Shown: positions 52,324-61,490 of the stretch, one piece after another
How the letters are laid out: each line of letters starts with the position of its first letter
Numbering within the stretch: position 1 is the stretch's first letter
Origin: Oxobacter pfennigii
GTDB taxonomy: Bacteria; Bacillota; Clostridia; Clostridiales; Oxobacteraceae
Assembly: GCF_001317355.1 (NCBI RefSeq)
Contig: NZ_LKET01000039.1
Coordinates: 62,001-126,000, forward strand
Direction of reading: 5' to 3'
Length of the DNA: 64,000 nucleotides
The notes under the pieces: model-generated
What the model saw: the letters and a program-made list of their open reading frames with translations, nothing else
What the model was told of the DNA's origin: nothing
Database searches by the model: none
Made by a program: the position numbers and the translations under genes

Positions 52324-54408
52324 ATGAAAAAAGTATTTAAAAGCCTTATTGCAGCTATACTTATCGTAATGACTATGAGCAGTATTGCTTTTGCACAGGT
52401 AGGTTTAGATATTACGGTTAACGGCGCGGAAATAACGATAAACGGTACTTCGGATCATCCTTCAAAAAACGTTATGATTCAGACCTGGAGCGGAAATAAA
52501 AAATATTATATAGACGCCGCCCAAACGGATTCCGCAGGGAATTTTAGTTTTGAATTTAATACGGAAGAAGGCCTGAATTATCAGGGAAAAGTAAACGTAG
52601 GCGGTGAGCTTAGAGATTTCAGTTTCTCAACTAAATCTTCAGAGGAAATTGCAGTTCAAAGCGTAGAATTAGATGAAGACACATTAGAATTGGAAGTAGG
52701 GGACAGTGAAACACTGACAGCTACCATTTTGCCTCAAAATGCCACAAATAAAAAGTTAGTGTGGAAGTCTTCGAACACTGCGATAGCTACGGTAGACCAG
52801 AATGGAAATGTCACGGCCATAAAAGAGGGCGCCACTCAGATAGAAGTAGCCAGTGAAGCGGACGGGAGTAAAAAGGATACGTGCGACGTAACAGTTACAA
52901 AAGGTGGCGGCGGGCCGGGACCAACACCTACGCCGGAAGAAGTAAGCGTGTATATAAGAGTGGAAGGATATGACGAGACCTTTGTACCTAGAAAAAGGGT
53001 AAAAGTAAGTCTGTTTGATTTAACGGAGTATTTATCAAAAGCTTCAGGCAGTTCGGCACAGCCTTCACCAGGATGGGGTGTGGATAAGTTTGACGGGCCA
53101 ACAAATGCCCATGCTATAGTAACAGCGCTTAAGGGTATAAATTTTAAAAAGGATAAGGATTACAGACTTGAGGATTACGGATACGCCCTGTATATATCCA
53201 TGATAGGGGGAGACCGGGAAATAGAACGTGGAACTATGTCAGGCTGGATGTATAGCGTAAACGAGAGACTTCCTAATGTAGGATGCCAGGAAAAATTATT
53301 AAAAGAAGGCGACGAAATATTATGGTTTTATGGGGCCTTTGGATTTGAAACATGGGTTACCGAGCTGACTGCAGATAAGAAAGAGGTCAAAGCCGGAGAA
53401 GAAGTATCGGTGGAACTTGAAGGAACAAGTGCAGATATAAATACCAATAAGCACACAACAGCTAAAATAGCAGATGCTACCATACTGGTGAACGGTAAAG
53501 AATACAAGGTGGACGGAAAGGTTGTAAAGACAGACAAAGATGGAAATGCGGCGATAAAATTTGATAAGGCCGGATCCTACACCCTGTCTGCCGTAAGATA
53601 TGGAGAAAACAACAAAGGCAGCCAAAAAGATATAGTAAGGCCCATACCGGTAACTATAAAGGTAACCAGTGAAACATCTGGACCACCACCAACTAGCGGC
53701 AACGGTTCAACTCCACAACCCAGCAACCCGGTAGTAGATGAAGCCAAGAACAGGATTGATGAGGTTTATATAGGCGAGAGTGAATTACAGGTTACCAGAC
53801 AAGATGGCAAGAAAGTAGCTGCAGTGGATTCAAATTTAATCTCAACAAAAATTGATGAAATAAACAAGATTATTAAGGAAATAGAAGAAGAGAATCCCGG
53901 GACAACACTGGGTGACGACGTAAAAGTAGTCAATATAAGGCTCAGCGAAGATGCGGATTTGAATACTGCTTTGCAGCTTCAAAGCGATGTCATCGAAAAG
54001 CTTAAGGCGGCGGGCTTTGGGATTAATATTGTCTTTAACGATACGGAGTTTAGGCTGCCTCCGGCTGCAATAGGAACCATAACTTCCGATGAAATTGTAG
54101 AGATAAGGAAAGACAATGTAGCAGCCGATGTTTTGCAGGATGTTAACGAGGCCGTACCTGCCGGCACCAGATTACTGTCTTCGGTATATAGCATGAGCTT
54201 ATATAAAGTAAGCAAAGACGGTAAAAATGAAGAAAGAATGGACTTAAAGGGTACCACGGTGTCTATGAAAGTAAATCCTTCGGATATGCAGAACATAAGT
54301 GCAAATAGCCTTAAAGTCAACTACTATGACAGGGTTGCTAAAAAATGGATTGCTCTTGATGCAAGATATGATGCCGGAAAGAATATGGTTGTTGCAGAAG
54401 TCCAATAA
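52324..54408 (+). CDS. Secreted DUF4430 protein with Big_2 domain
   Basis: 694 residues. Signal peptide (IAFA, about residue 24), an N-terminal beta domain paralogous to the gene before it (to about 105), a Big_2 Ig domain (110-193, LVWKSSNTAIATVD), a DUF4430 domain (209-340: VSVYIRVEGYD, then KDYRLEDYGYALYISMIGG, TMSGWMYSVNERLPNVG, EGDEILWFYG), an Ig-like domain ending in RPIPVTIKV (to about 455), a Pro/Ser/Asn spacer and a C-terminal domain (about 475-694) of unknown type with MDLKGTTVSMKVNPSDM. The extra insert in the DUF4430 domain (SSAQPSPGWGVDKFDGP) is shared with the 54533 lipoprotein. Likely a ligand-binding partner for toroid proteins on either side. Confidence 0.8.
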   Translation: MKKVFKSLIAAILIVMTMSSIAFAQVGLDITVNGAEITINGTSDHPSKNVMIQTWSGNKKYYIDAAQTDSAGNFSFEFNTEEGLNYQGKVNVGGELRDFSFSTKSSEEIAVQSVELDEDTLELEVGDSETLTATILPQNATNKKLVWKSSNTAIATVDQNGNVTAIKEGATQIEVASEADGSKKDTCDVTVTKGGGGPGPTPTPEEVSVYIRVEGYDETFVPRKRVKVSLFDLTEYLSKASGSSAQPSPGWGVDKFDGPTNAHAIVTALKGINFKKDKDYRLEDYGYALYISMIGGDREIERGTMSGWMYSVNERLPNVGCQEKLLKEGDEILWFYGAFGFETWVTELTADKKEVKAGEEVSVELEGTSADINTNKHTTAKIADATILVNGKEYKVDGKVVKTDKDGNAAIKFDKAGSYTLSAVRYGENNKGSQKDIVRPIPVTIKVTSETSGPPPTSGNGSTPQPSNPVVDEAKNRIDEVYIGESELQVTRQDGKKVAAVDSNLISTKIDEINKIIKEIEEENPGTTLGDDVKVVNIRLSEDADLNTALQLQSDVIEKLKAAGFGINIVFNDTEFRLPPAAIGTITSDEIVEIRKDNVAADVLQDVNEAVPAGTRLLSSVYSMSLYKVSKDGKNEERMDLKGTTVSMKVNPSDMQNISANSLKVNYYDRVAKKWIALDARYDAGKNMVVAEVQ

Positions 54409-54532
54409 AAAATGATTATATGGTGGGCTATTAATTTGGATATACCTCCGAAATTTCCATGGCATCCAAAATTTCCATTTTGATAGCTTCATCATATATA
54501 TAATTTAAAACTTATGGAGGCATGGCTGCAAT

Positions 54533-55672
54533 ATGAATAAGAAAAAAAAGATAATCATAAGCTGTTTAGCCGTCATTGCCATATTAATTTGTTGTTTAGT
54601 AACAGTCAGCTGTAAAAAAGATACCGCTGTTCCCAATCCTTCAAGGGTGGTAGTAAATGCTCCCGGTGATAATAACAAGGACGGGATTGAAAATATAGAA
54701 GACGGCAATATAAGTGAAACTTCAGAAGAGGAAAAGAATCCGGAAAGTGTTAAGGCAGAAGATGAAACCAGTGAAATGCCGGAAGGAAAGGCTGATGAAA
54801 CCCAAAAGGAAGAGCCCGGTAAAGAAGAAAAGGAAGAAAGCAAGGATGTAAAGGAAAATGAAGGCGCCGGGCAAAATGAGGAGCCCCAAAAAGAAACTGC
54901 CGTACAGGTTACTCCCGGCAGCGATGAAAATGAACAGGCCCCGGATAAACAGGCTACAGTATATATAAGAGTGGAGGGCTATGATGGGACTCTGGTGCCC
55001 AGGAGGTCAGTAACGGCAGGCATATTTGATCTGGGTCCATATTTAGGCAAAGCATCAGGCTCCTCGGCAGGACCTTCCAGCGGTTGGGGTGTGGATAAAT
55101 TTAAAGAGCCCACAGCTGCCCATGCTCTGGTAAAGCTTTTGCAGGATTCGGGATATGAGCCCGGTAAGGATTACGACCTTCAGGACTATGGATGGAGCCT
55201 TTATGTAGCCATGATCGGAGGGAACAGGGAATTTGATTACAGGAGTACTTCCGGCTGGATGTACAGGGTCAACAATGTGCTGCCTAGCGTAGGATGTGAC
55301 GGGACTCCCATAAAGGGAGGAGAAGAAATACTCTGGTATTTCGGAGTATATGGTTTTGACACGCTGGTAACCGAAATGGAAATGGATTCTGCCGATGTGA
55401 AGGCCGGTGATGAGGTAACGGTAACCTTAAACGGCATTAAAAACGACATAAGCACCTGGAAGGAATACCGGGAGCCTGCAAAGAAAGCAGAAATATATGT
55501 AAATGGAAGTCCCCTTATAGTAGATGGGAATAAGGTTGTTACAGGCGATGACGGCAAGGCCGTTATTAAATTCGATACCCCCGGCGTTTATATACTGTCG
55601 GCGGAAAGAGTAAACGACAAAAATTTAAAGGACCTGGTGAGGCCTCAGCCCGTTACCGTAAATGTAAAATAA
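54533..55672 (+). CDS. DUF4430 lipoprotein
   Basis: 379 residues. Lipobox VTVSC (Cys27), a long acidic Glu/Lys-rich spacer to about 135, a DUF4430 domain (142-275: VYIRVEGYDGT, GSSAGPSSGWGVDKF insert, STSGWMYRVNNVLPSVG, GGEEILWYFG) and a C-terminal Ig-like domain (277-379, ending LVRPQPVTVNVK) that also follows the DUF4430 domain of the previous gene. The spacer should hold the domain well away from the membrane through the wall. It sits between a secreted DUF4430 protein and a CWB2-anchored toroid protein, suggesting the two halves meet at the wall. Confidence 0.85.
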   Translation: MNKKKKIIISCLAVIAILICCLVTVSCKKDTAVPNPSRVVVNAPGDNNKDGIENIEDGNISETSEEEKNPESVKAEDETSEMPEGKADETQKEEPGKEEKEESKDVKENEGAGQNEEPQKETAVQVTPGSDENEQAPDKQATVYIRVEGYDGTLVPRRSVTAGIFDLGPYLGKASGSSAGPSSGWGVDKFKEPTAAHALVKLLQDSGYEPGKDYDLQDYGWSLYVAMIGGNREFDYRSTSGWMYRVNNVLPSVGCDGTPIKGGEEILWYFGVYGFDTLVTEMEMDSADVKAGDEVTVTLNGIKNDISTWKEYREPAKKAEIYVNGSPLIVDGNKVVTGDDGKAVIKFDTPGVYILSAERVNDKNLKDLVRPQPVTVNVK

Positions 55673-55700
55673 AATATAAGTGAAAGGGTGATAGTTCACT

Positions 55701-57749
55701 ATGAAAAGAAAGATAAAGTCTATCTTATCTTATATAATGGTATTTTTATTGGCATTCAGCACCTTGAATATATTCGGTATAAACGCGAGGGCAGCGGATC
55801 AAAGCCTGCTGCAAAAAGTGAATGCGGCAATTGAAAAGACCCACAACTATATAATAAAGAACAATACCTGGAGCAGCGACTGGAAGACGGTGGCCTTCAA
55901 TAAGTCGGGGCTCAGCCTTCCGGAGGGATATAACAGCAGTTATTTGAAGGGTGCCGCAAAATCCTTGGAAGAGTCCGGCGGATATTTTTATAAGGTGACG
56001 GATTACGAAAGGACAGCACTTGCCGTGACCGCAGCCGGTGGAGACCCGGCAAATGTCGGCGGGTACAACCTTTTGGATAAAATATATAACTTTAACGATC
56101 CTCAATACCCTGACAGGGAAATTGATTTTCAAGGGTTAAACGGGGTTGTATACGGATTGATTGCATTGGACTCAAAAAATTATGAAGTACCGGCAGGAGC
56201 AAAATATACAAGGGAATACATGCTTGACTATATACTGAACAACAGAAACAGCGACGGCGGATGGGACTTAAACATGAACGGCACAAAAAGCGATGTGGAT
56301 ATAACAGCCATGACATTGATATCCCTGGCTCCCCATCATGATTATGTCAGTGCAGGCGGCAAAACTGTAAAGGATGCAGTCGACGGCGCTGTAGAATGGC
56401 TGTCAAAGGCCCAGAGGCAGGACGGAGGGTTTAATTCCTGGCTTACGGAGAACAACAGCGAAAGCTGTGCCCAGGCTATAATAGGCCTTTGTGCCAATGG
56501 CGTAGACCCTGCGGGACCGCAATTTACCAAGGACACAAACCTGATAGAGAATATTTTAAAATTCCAGCAGAAAAGCGGCGAATTCTATCATTTGCTGGAT
56601 GGCCGCGAAGGAGTCAATGGTATGGCGACAGAACAGGCATATCAGGCAATTATCGCCTACAGAGACTTTGCAAACGGAAAGGGTTCAATATACTGGTTCG
56701 ATGGAGGAAAAACTCCGGAAGCTGATGACATGAAGGCTGAATCCATAAGTCAAACCACCAATTATTATGCAGACGGCCCGGGAATCGACCAGGACATTTT
56801 CATCGTTACAGGTGAAGAAAGCACACAAAGGCTATATGGCCAGGATAGGTTTGAAACTTCCTTGAAAATAGCCGAAAAGCTGGCTTCATACGTTGACGGC
56901 GGGAAATTTCAAAATGTGGTAATATCCTCCGGCCTTAATTTCCCCGATTCATTAAGCGGAAGCGTACTTGCAAAAAAACTTAACGCTCCCATATTATTGA
57001 CAGGAAATAATGCAGCTGAAAGCCAGAAGGCTATAAACTATGTAAACAGCAATCTTGATAAGTCCGGAAATATTTACATACTGGGCGGAGAAGGCGCTGT
57101 TGATATAAGCATAGAGAACAGCCTAAAAGAGCTTGGATATAGCAATATAAAGAGAATATGGGGCCAGGACAGATTTGAGACCAGCGGAGCCATAGCCGGC
57201 GAACTGAATGTTGCAGCAGGCACTCCCGTAGTTATTGTAAACGGCATGAGTTTTGCCGATGCTTTGAGCGCCGGAGCCGCCGCCAGCATAAAGGGTTATC
57301 CCGTGCTTTTAAGCGATAAGGATACCTTGCCTTCCAACATAAAGAGCTATATAAGCAATATTAAGCCTTCAGATGTATATGTTATAGGGGGAGAAGGCGT
57401 ACTGGCTAAAAGCATTGAAAGCGAGATAAGCAGTTTGAACCCGTCGTCAAAAATAACAAGGCTGTTTGGAATGGACAGGTATCAGACTTCTCTTAGGGTT
57501 AACGAATTCTTCAACTACAATGAATATGTGTTGCTGGCTACAGGAGAGGATTATCCCGACGCATTGTCAGGCTGCGCCTTGGCGGCAGCCATAAACGGTT
57601 CCATACTGCTGGTGGACGACACCTCCATAAACACCCAGCTTCAATTTATAAACAAGGATAACACAAACTCCGTTATAATACTGGGAGGCAGTGCCGTAGT
57701 GAGCGGAACCATAGAAAATGCCGCAAAACAGGTGTTATCTGTACAGTAA
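55701..57749 (+). CDS. Toroid protein anchored by three CWB2 cell-wall-binding repeats
   Basis: 682 residues. Signal peptide (to about 32, ARA), an alpha/alpha toroid (37-334) with SDVDITAMTLISLAPH, DGGFNSWLTENNSESCAQAI and GMATEQAYQAI helices, closely related to that at 49385, then three CWB2 repeats (from about 375, 482 and 586), each opening RLYGQDRFETS, RIWGQDRFETS or RLFGMDRYQTS, with GGEGA(V)xxS loops. CWB2 trimers bind secondary wall polymers, as in Clostridioides difficile wall proteins. Cyclase catalytic motifs are missing. It closes the long co-directional gene run. A wall-fixed toroid opposite lipid-anchored DUF4430 domains is the clearest hint of a split transcobalamin-like receptor. 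Confidence 0.88.
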   Translation: MKRKIKSILSYIMVFLLAFSTLNIFGINARAADQSLLQKVNAAIEKTHNYIIKNNTWSSDWKTVAFNKSGLSLPEGYNSSYLKGAAKSLEESGGYFYKVTDYERTALAVTAAGGDPANVGGYNLLDKIYNFNDPQYPDREIDFQGLNGVVYGLIALDSKNYEVPAGAKYTREYMLDYILNNRNSDGGWDLNMNGTKSDVDITAMTLISLAPHHDYVSAGGKTVKDAVDGAVEWLSKAQRQDGGFNSWLTENNSESCAQAIIGLCANGVDPAGPQFTKDTNLIENILKFQQKSGEFYHLLDGREGVNGMATEQAYQAIIAYRDFANGKGSIYWFDGGKTPEADDMKAESISQTTNYYADGPGIDQDIFIVTGEESTQRLYGQDRFETSLKIAEKLASYVDGGKFQNVVISSGLNFPDSLSGSVLAKKLNAPILLTGNNAAESQKAINYVNSNLDKSGNIYILGGEGAVDISIENSLKELGYSNIKRIWGQDRFETSGAIAGELNVAAGTPVVIVNGMSFADALSAGAAASIKGYPVLLSDKDTLPSNIKSYISNIKPSDVYVIGGEGVLAKSIESEISSLNPSSKITRLFGMDRYQTSLRVNEFFNYNEYVLLATGEDYPDALSGCALAAAINGSILLVDDTSINTQLQFINKDNTNSVIILGGSAVVSGTIENAAKQVLSVQ

Positions 57750-57764
57750 GATGGATAAGATGGA

Positions 57765-57798
57765 TATGTGCAGCCTGTAACCGTCCGGTTGGCACATA
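57765..57798 (+). other. Stem-loop after the CWB2 gene
   Basis: TATGTGC/GCACATA enclosing AACCG-TC-CGGTT. No T-run follows, so it may be a 3' stability stem rather than a terminator. Confidence 0.4.
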
Positions 57799-57921
57799 GA
57801 TAGTATGATTAGTGAAACTTAAATATAATATTGGGACCAAAACTTTTAATGAACCTTAATGCAGTACCAACTATGGCAATAAAATAAATTTAGGAGTTTT
57901 CTTTAAAGCAGATTTTATTAT

Positions 57922-57986
57922 TGGCGTTAATTACCTTTCTGCCGCTTCTTTGTGGTAAGAGGGTAATTGCGCCATTTTTATTTTTT
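57922..57986 (+). terminator. Terminator with large internal loop
   Basis: TGGCG..AATTACC (57922-57935) pairs with GGTAATTGCGCCA (57962-57974), followed by TTTTTATTTTTT. The 26-base loop suggests an attenuator is possible, since a ribosome site and short frame follow immediately. Confidence 0.65.
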
Positions 57987-58006
57987 ATTAATATGGAGGT
58001 GTTAAC

Positions 58007-58114
58007 TTGAAAATCAAAAGATCAGGCAAAAAAGTATTATGTACCGCATTGACGATACTGTTGCCTCTATGTCGAAGAATTAAAAAATATTCATCAGCCC
58101 GCATTGCGGGCTGA
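58007..58114 (+). pseudogene. Aborted signal-peptide fragment or leader peptide
   Basis: TTG 58007 behind a strong GGAGGTG gives 35 residues beginning LKIKRSGKKVLCTALTILLP, a typical signal-peptide start, then a few basic residues and a stop inside a terminator hairpin. It looks like the 5' end of a lost secreted-protein gene, or a leader peptide. It lies between two terminators. Confidence 0.45.
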
Positions 58115-58116
58115 TG
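58092..58116 (+). terminator. GC-rich hairpin overlapping the aborted frame
   Basis: Perfect stem CATCAGCCCGC/GCGGGCTGATG with ATT loop, no T-run. Confidence 0.6.
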
Positions 58117-58124
58117 TAATCCGA

Positions 58125-58150
58125 GGGGTGGTCGTTTGTGACTACCCCTT
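58125..58150 (+). terminator. Second hairpin, GGGGTGGTC/GACTACCCC
   Basis: Nine base pairs with one wobble, followed by TTT. Placed directly after the previous stem. Confidence 0.5.
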
Positions 58151-58345
58151 TATAACCTGCATCAAATAGGCTGATGCTTTCAGCAGAAAAATAGGCATGA
58201 CAAGGTGAACCATACCTTGACCACAATTTTTACCCATGCTAAAATGGGAAGCAGCCGGGGGTTTAAGGGGAAAAATTCAGCTTTGAAAACAGGCCTTCAA
58301 AGCTTCCTGCATTCGGCAGTCAATTAAATAATTATTTAAAAGCTA
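58151..58345 (+). other. Non-coding stretch with several stems, unassigned
   Basis: No open frame with a ribosome site. Stems visible are GCATG...CATGC enclosing CAAGGT-GAACCAT-ACCTTG (about 58194-58239) and AGCTTTGAA/TTCAAAGCT (58279-58304). It is not a recognisable riboswitch and may be a degenerate leader. Confidence 0.35.
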
Positions 58346-58374
58346 TTGAGATAGTTCCAATATCTTGATATAAT
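58346..58374 (+). promoter_or_regulatory. Promoter of the cbiMNQO operon
   Basis: TTGAGA at 58346-58351, 17-base spacer, consensus TATAAT at 58369-58374, about 20 bases before riboswitch 8. Confidence 0.8.
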
Positions 58375-58395
58375 ATAGAAGACAATTGAATTGCG

Positions 58396-58555
58396 AAATA
58401 CAGGTTTAATCTATTTAGATTATAAAAGGGAAGCAGGTGAAAGTCCTGTACGGTCCCGCCGCTGTAAATGTGGAGCCATTACACTTCTAAGCCACTGGTT
58501 ATCCGGGAAGGCGTGTCATGGTGATGATGCTAAGTCAGAAGACCTGCCTGTATTT
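58396..58555 (+). promoter_or_regulatory. Cobalamin riboswitch 8
   Basis: Standard type: P1 AAATACAGG/CCTGTATTT, AAAGGGAAGCAGGTGAAA, CGGTCCCGCCGCTGTAA, GCCACTGG and B12 box AGTCAGAAGACCTGCC. Controls cobalt uptake genes, as commonly seen for cbiMNQO. Confidence 0.96.
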
Positions 58556-58629
58556 AAAAACACCATTACACTCTACGAAGGATAGGGAGGTGCAGCTGAT
58601 GAAGACAATTTATTTATGTGGATTCATAT

Positions 58630-58665
58630 AGCCTCTTGACCTAAAGTCGGGAGGCTTTAGTTTTG
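58630..58665 (+). terminator. Riboswitch 8 terminator
   Basis: AGCCTCTTGAC/GTCGGGAGGCT stem followed by TTAGTTTT. A nine-codon ATG frame (starting about 58599) lies between aptamer and terminator and is probably fortuitous. Confidence 0.75.
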
Positions 58666-58707
58666 GCAATTTTACATGACAGTATTAAAATTTAAGGAGT
58701 GGATTTT

Positions 58708-59448
58708 ATGTCAAAGCGTTTGCAGGTTTGTTTAGGAATAATGCTGATGATTTTCTTTATACCCTTTAAAGCTTCAGCCATGCATATAATGGAAGGGTTT
58801 TTACAGCCAGGATGGGCTATAGCCTGGGGAGCATTCACAATACCATTTGTAGTCTTAGGTTTATTTAAAATAAATAAGACGGTTAAAGAAAACCCGCGTG
58901 TTAAGATACTTCTTGCCATGGCAGGTGCTTTTGCTTTCGTATTATCGGCGCTGAAGCTGCCTTCAGTAACAGGAAGCTGTTCTCATCCCACAGGAGTAGG
59001 ATTGGGCGCCATACTTTTCGGACCTACAACCATGTCGGTATTAGGACTTATCGTACTTTTATTTCAGGCAATATTACTGGCTCACGGCGGGTTGACGACC
59101 CTTGGCGCCAATACTTTCTCAATGGCAGTAGTAGGACCGCTGGTATCCTTCGGTGTATATAAACTGGTAATGAAGGGAAAAGGCCCCCAGTGGCTTGCAG
59201 TTTTTTTGGCTGCAGCATTAGGCGATTTGGTTACATATATGACTACTTCCGTACAGTTAGCTCTTGCTTTCCCGGCAGAAGTCGGAGGATTTGCTGCATC
59301 TCTTGCTAAATTCATGGGTATATTTGCCGTAACACAAATACCTCTTGCCATAAGCGAAGGTATATTGACAGTTATAATATTCAATGCCATATCAGCATAT
59401 GCCAAAGACGAATTACAAGATTTAAATTTATTGGTGAAGGAGGCTTAA
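58708..59448 (+). CDS. cbiM: Cobalt ECF transporter S component CbiM
   Basis: 246 residues, polytopic. After a signal-like first helix the mature N-terminus MHIMEGFL provides the metal-binding His, followed by [20 protein letters not shown] and [22 protein letters not shown], all CbiM signatures. ATG 58708 is eight bases behind AAGGAG; the frame is open to a GTG at 58699. First gene of a complete cbiMNQO operon importing Co2+ for corrin synthesis or repair. Confidence 0.96.
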   Translation: MSKRLQVCLGIMLMIFFIPFKASAMHIMEGFLQPGWAIAWGAFTIPFVVLGLFKINKTVKENPRVKILLAMAGAFAFVLSALKLPSVTGSCSHPTGVGLGAILFGPTTMSVLGLIVLLFQAILLAHGGLTTLGANTFSMAVVGPLVSFGVYKLVMKGKGPQWLAVFLAAALGDLVTYMTTSVQLALAFPAEVGGFAASLAKFMGIFAVTQIPLAISEGILTVIIFNAISAYAKDELQDLNLLVKEA

Positions 59449-59451
59449 TAT

Positions 59452-59790
59452 ATGCAAAGTCAGGCAGTTAATAAAACAAGTAAAGGCAGTCTTTTTACTA
59501 CAAACCTCTTATTATTATTGCTGGTTGTCGTCATTACCGTTGTTCCCCTTATAATTGCAAAGGATGCAGAGTTCGGAGGTGCCGACGGTGAGGCCGAAGA
59601 AGCAATAACTGAAATAAATACAGAATATGAGCCATGGTTTTCACCTATATACGAGCCACCCAGCGGTGAAATTGAAAGTCTTTTATTCTCATCCCAGGCA
59701 GCTTTAGGTGCCGGCATTATAGGCTACGGTATCGGTTATTTTGCAGGGCGTAAAAAAGGCCGGACGGAGCACGTTCATGGTAAACATTGA
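59452..59790 (+). CDS. cbiN: Cobalt transport protein CbiN
   Basis: 112 residues with two membrane helices (NLLLLLLVVVITVVPLII and GAGIIGYGIGYFAGR) around an extracytoplasmic loop containing AKDAEFGGADGEAEEAI and YEPWFSPIYEPPSGEIES, the CbiN pattern. His-containing tail (EHVHGKH). Starts four bases after cbiM and overlaps cbiQ by 14 bases. Confidence 0.93.
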   Translation: MQSQAVNKTSKGSLFTTNLLLLLLVVVITVVPLIIAKDAEFGGADGEAEEAITEINTEYEPWFSPIYEPPSGEIESLLFSSQAALGAGIIGYGIGYFAGRKKGRTEHVHGKH

Positions 59791-60568
59791 TAGATATGCC
59801 TATGCTTCAAAGTTAAAAAAAACAGATCCTATGCTGAAATTTGTCTTCGCCATGCTTACCCTCGGAGTGTGTCTTTGGGCAAATTCTATATTGATATCCA
59901 TCATAATACTTTCCATAATGGGGTGGGTTGCCGTCTGCAAGGGCGGCACTCCCTTCCTGCTTTTTGTAAAGATGTTACTTTTACCTATGTCTTTTTTGAT
60001 TATCAGCTTGCTGACCATAGCCATTAATGTATCAAATAATCCTGAAATTTTTTTAGTTTCACTTAAAATGTCTGATTTCTGGATTGGCGTATCAAAAGAA
60101 GGATTAAATGATGCGGCACTGCTTTTTTTCAAGGTTATGGCCTCGGTATCCTGCTTGTATTTTTTGTCTCTGACGACACCTATGATAGATTTGCTTTCGG
60201 TTTTAAGAAAGCTAAGGGTGCCCAAGCTCATGGTGGAAATGATGAGCCTTATATACAGATTTATTTTTATACTTTTAGATACGGCAGATACCATGTATAC
60301 CGCCCAGAGCTCAAGGCTGGGGTATTCAAGTATAAAAAGGGGATACCGTTCTCTTGGCGCCCTTGCATCCACTCTTTTTATAAGGTCATATAAACGTTCA
60401 AATGACTTATATACTGCCCTAGAAGCCAGGGGATATGACGGAGAGCTTAATGTTTTAGAGGAAGAATTTGAAAAAAGTAATATAAAATATGCCGGTGTCG
60501 TATTGATAAATGTAATTTTTATTTTAATTGCTTTGTACTTAAGACAGTATTCAGGGGGTTTATATTAA
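59777..60568 (+). CDS. cbiQ: Cobalt ECF transporter T component CbiQ
   Basis: 263-residue membrane protein with about five or six hydrophobic helices and the coupling motif YTALEARGYDGEL. ATG 59777 overlaps the end of cbiN; the longer open frame from TTG 59741 has no ribosome site. Connects CbiM/N to the CbiO ATPase. Confidence 0.94.
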   Translation: MVNIDRYAYASKLKKTDPMLKFVFAMLTLGVCLWANSILISIIILSIMGWVAVCKGGTPFLLFVKMLLLPMSFLIISLLTIAINVSNNPEIFLVSLKMSDFWIGVSKEGLNDAALLFFKVMASVSCLYFLSLTTPMIDLLSVLRKLRVPKLMVEMMSLIYRFIFILLDTADTMYTAQSSRLGYSSIKRGYRSLGALASTLFIRSYKRSNDLYTALEARGYDGELNVLEEEFEKSNIKYAGVVLINVIFILIALYLRQYSGGLY

Positions 60569-61426
60569 ATGAGCGAAAATATACTGGATGTAATTGATCT
60601 TCATTATTCTTACCCCGATGGAACTCATGCATTAAAAGGTGTGAATATGGAGATTAAAAAAGGTCAGACGACTGCAATACTTGGCGGAAACGGCGCAGGA
60701 AAGTCCACGCTTTTTCTTAATTTAAACGGAATTTTGAGGCCGACTTCCGGGAGAATAAATTTTGACAGGAAACCCGTTGATTATTCACGAGAAGGTCTAA
60801 ATAAGCTGCGCCAGGCCATTGGAATTGTATTTCAGGACCCGGACAGCCAATTATTTTCAGCCAGCGTTTATCAGGATGTTTCCTTTGGGGCAATGAATAT
60901 GAAGCTTCCGGAGGAAGAAGTGCGTAAAAGGGTAGATACAGCAATGAAAAGGACGGGAATTTACCACTTAAAGGATAAGCCTACCCACAACTTAAGCTTC
61001 GGCCAAAAGAAACGTGTGGCAATAGCAGGTATATTGGTTATGGAGCCTCAGGTACTTGTCCTTGACGAACCAACAGCAGGCCTTGATCCTATGGGGGTGA
61101 GCGAGCTGATGAAGCTATTGCAGGAAACTCAGGACGAGCTTGGGCTAACGATCATAATTTCCACTCATGATATAGATATAGTGCCCCTTTATTGCGACCG
61201 GGTCTATGTGATGGATGAGGGAAAGATTATAATGGAAGGCACGCCAAAGCAGGTATTTTCCGAAAAAAATGCCATACGCAGTGTGCATTTAAGGCTTCCA
61301 AGAATAGGTCATCTTATGGAGATATTGAAGGACAAGGATGATTTTGATTTCAAGGAAATACCTGTGACCATAGCAGGAGCCCGCAAGGTATTGAAGGAAT
61401 GGAGAGATGAGAACAAACAGCAATAG
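60569..61426 (+). CDS. cbiO: Cobalt ECF transporter ATPase CbiO
   Basis: 285-residue ABC ATPase with Walker A GGNGAGKST, Q-loop VFQDPDSQLF, signature LSFGQKKR (Phe in place of the usual Gly, common in CbiO), Walker B VLVLDEP and H-loop STHD. It begins directly after the cbiQ stop. Acts as a dimer energising cobalt uptake. Confidence 0.95.
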   Translation: MSENILDVIDLHYSYPDGTHALKGVNMEIKKGQTTAILGGNGAGKSTLFLNLNGILRPTSGRINFDRKPVDYSREGLNKLRQAIGIVFQDPDSQLFSASVYQDVSFGAMNMKLPEEEVRKRVDTAMKRTGIYHLKDKPTHNLSFGQKKRVAIAGILVMEPQVLVLDEPTAGLDPMGVSELMKLLQETQDELGLTIIISTHDIDIVPLYCDRVYVMDEGKIIMEGTPKQVFSEKNAIRSVHLRLPRIGHLMEILKDKDDFDFKEIPVTIAGARKVLKEWRDENKQQ

Positions 61427-61450
61427 AGTATTGTGAATATGATATTTGAG

Positions 61451-61490
61451 TACCTTTTTGATAATACGAAGTTATCAGGAAGGTATTTTT
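61451..61490 (+). terminator. Terminator of the cbiMNQO operon
   Basis: TACCTTTTTGATAA pairs with TTATCAGGAAGGTA (two wobble pairs), followed by TTTTTA. Confidence 0.8.

Noticed and set aside
58391-58585. 64-codon plus-strand frame over riboswitch 8
   Set aside because: Lies entirely within the aptamer and its linker.
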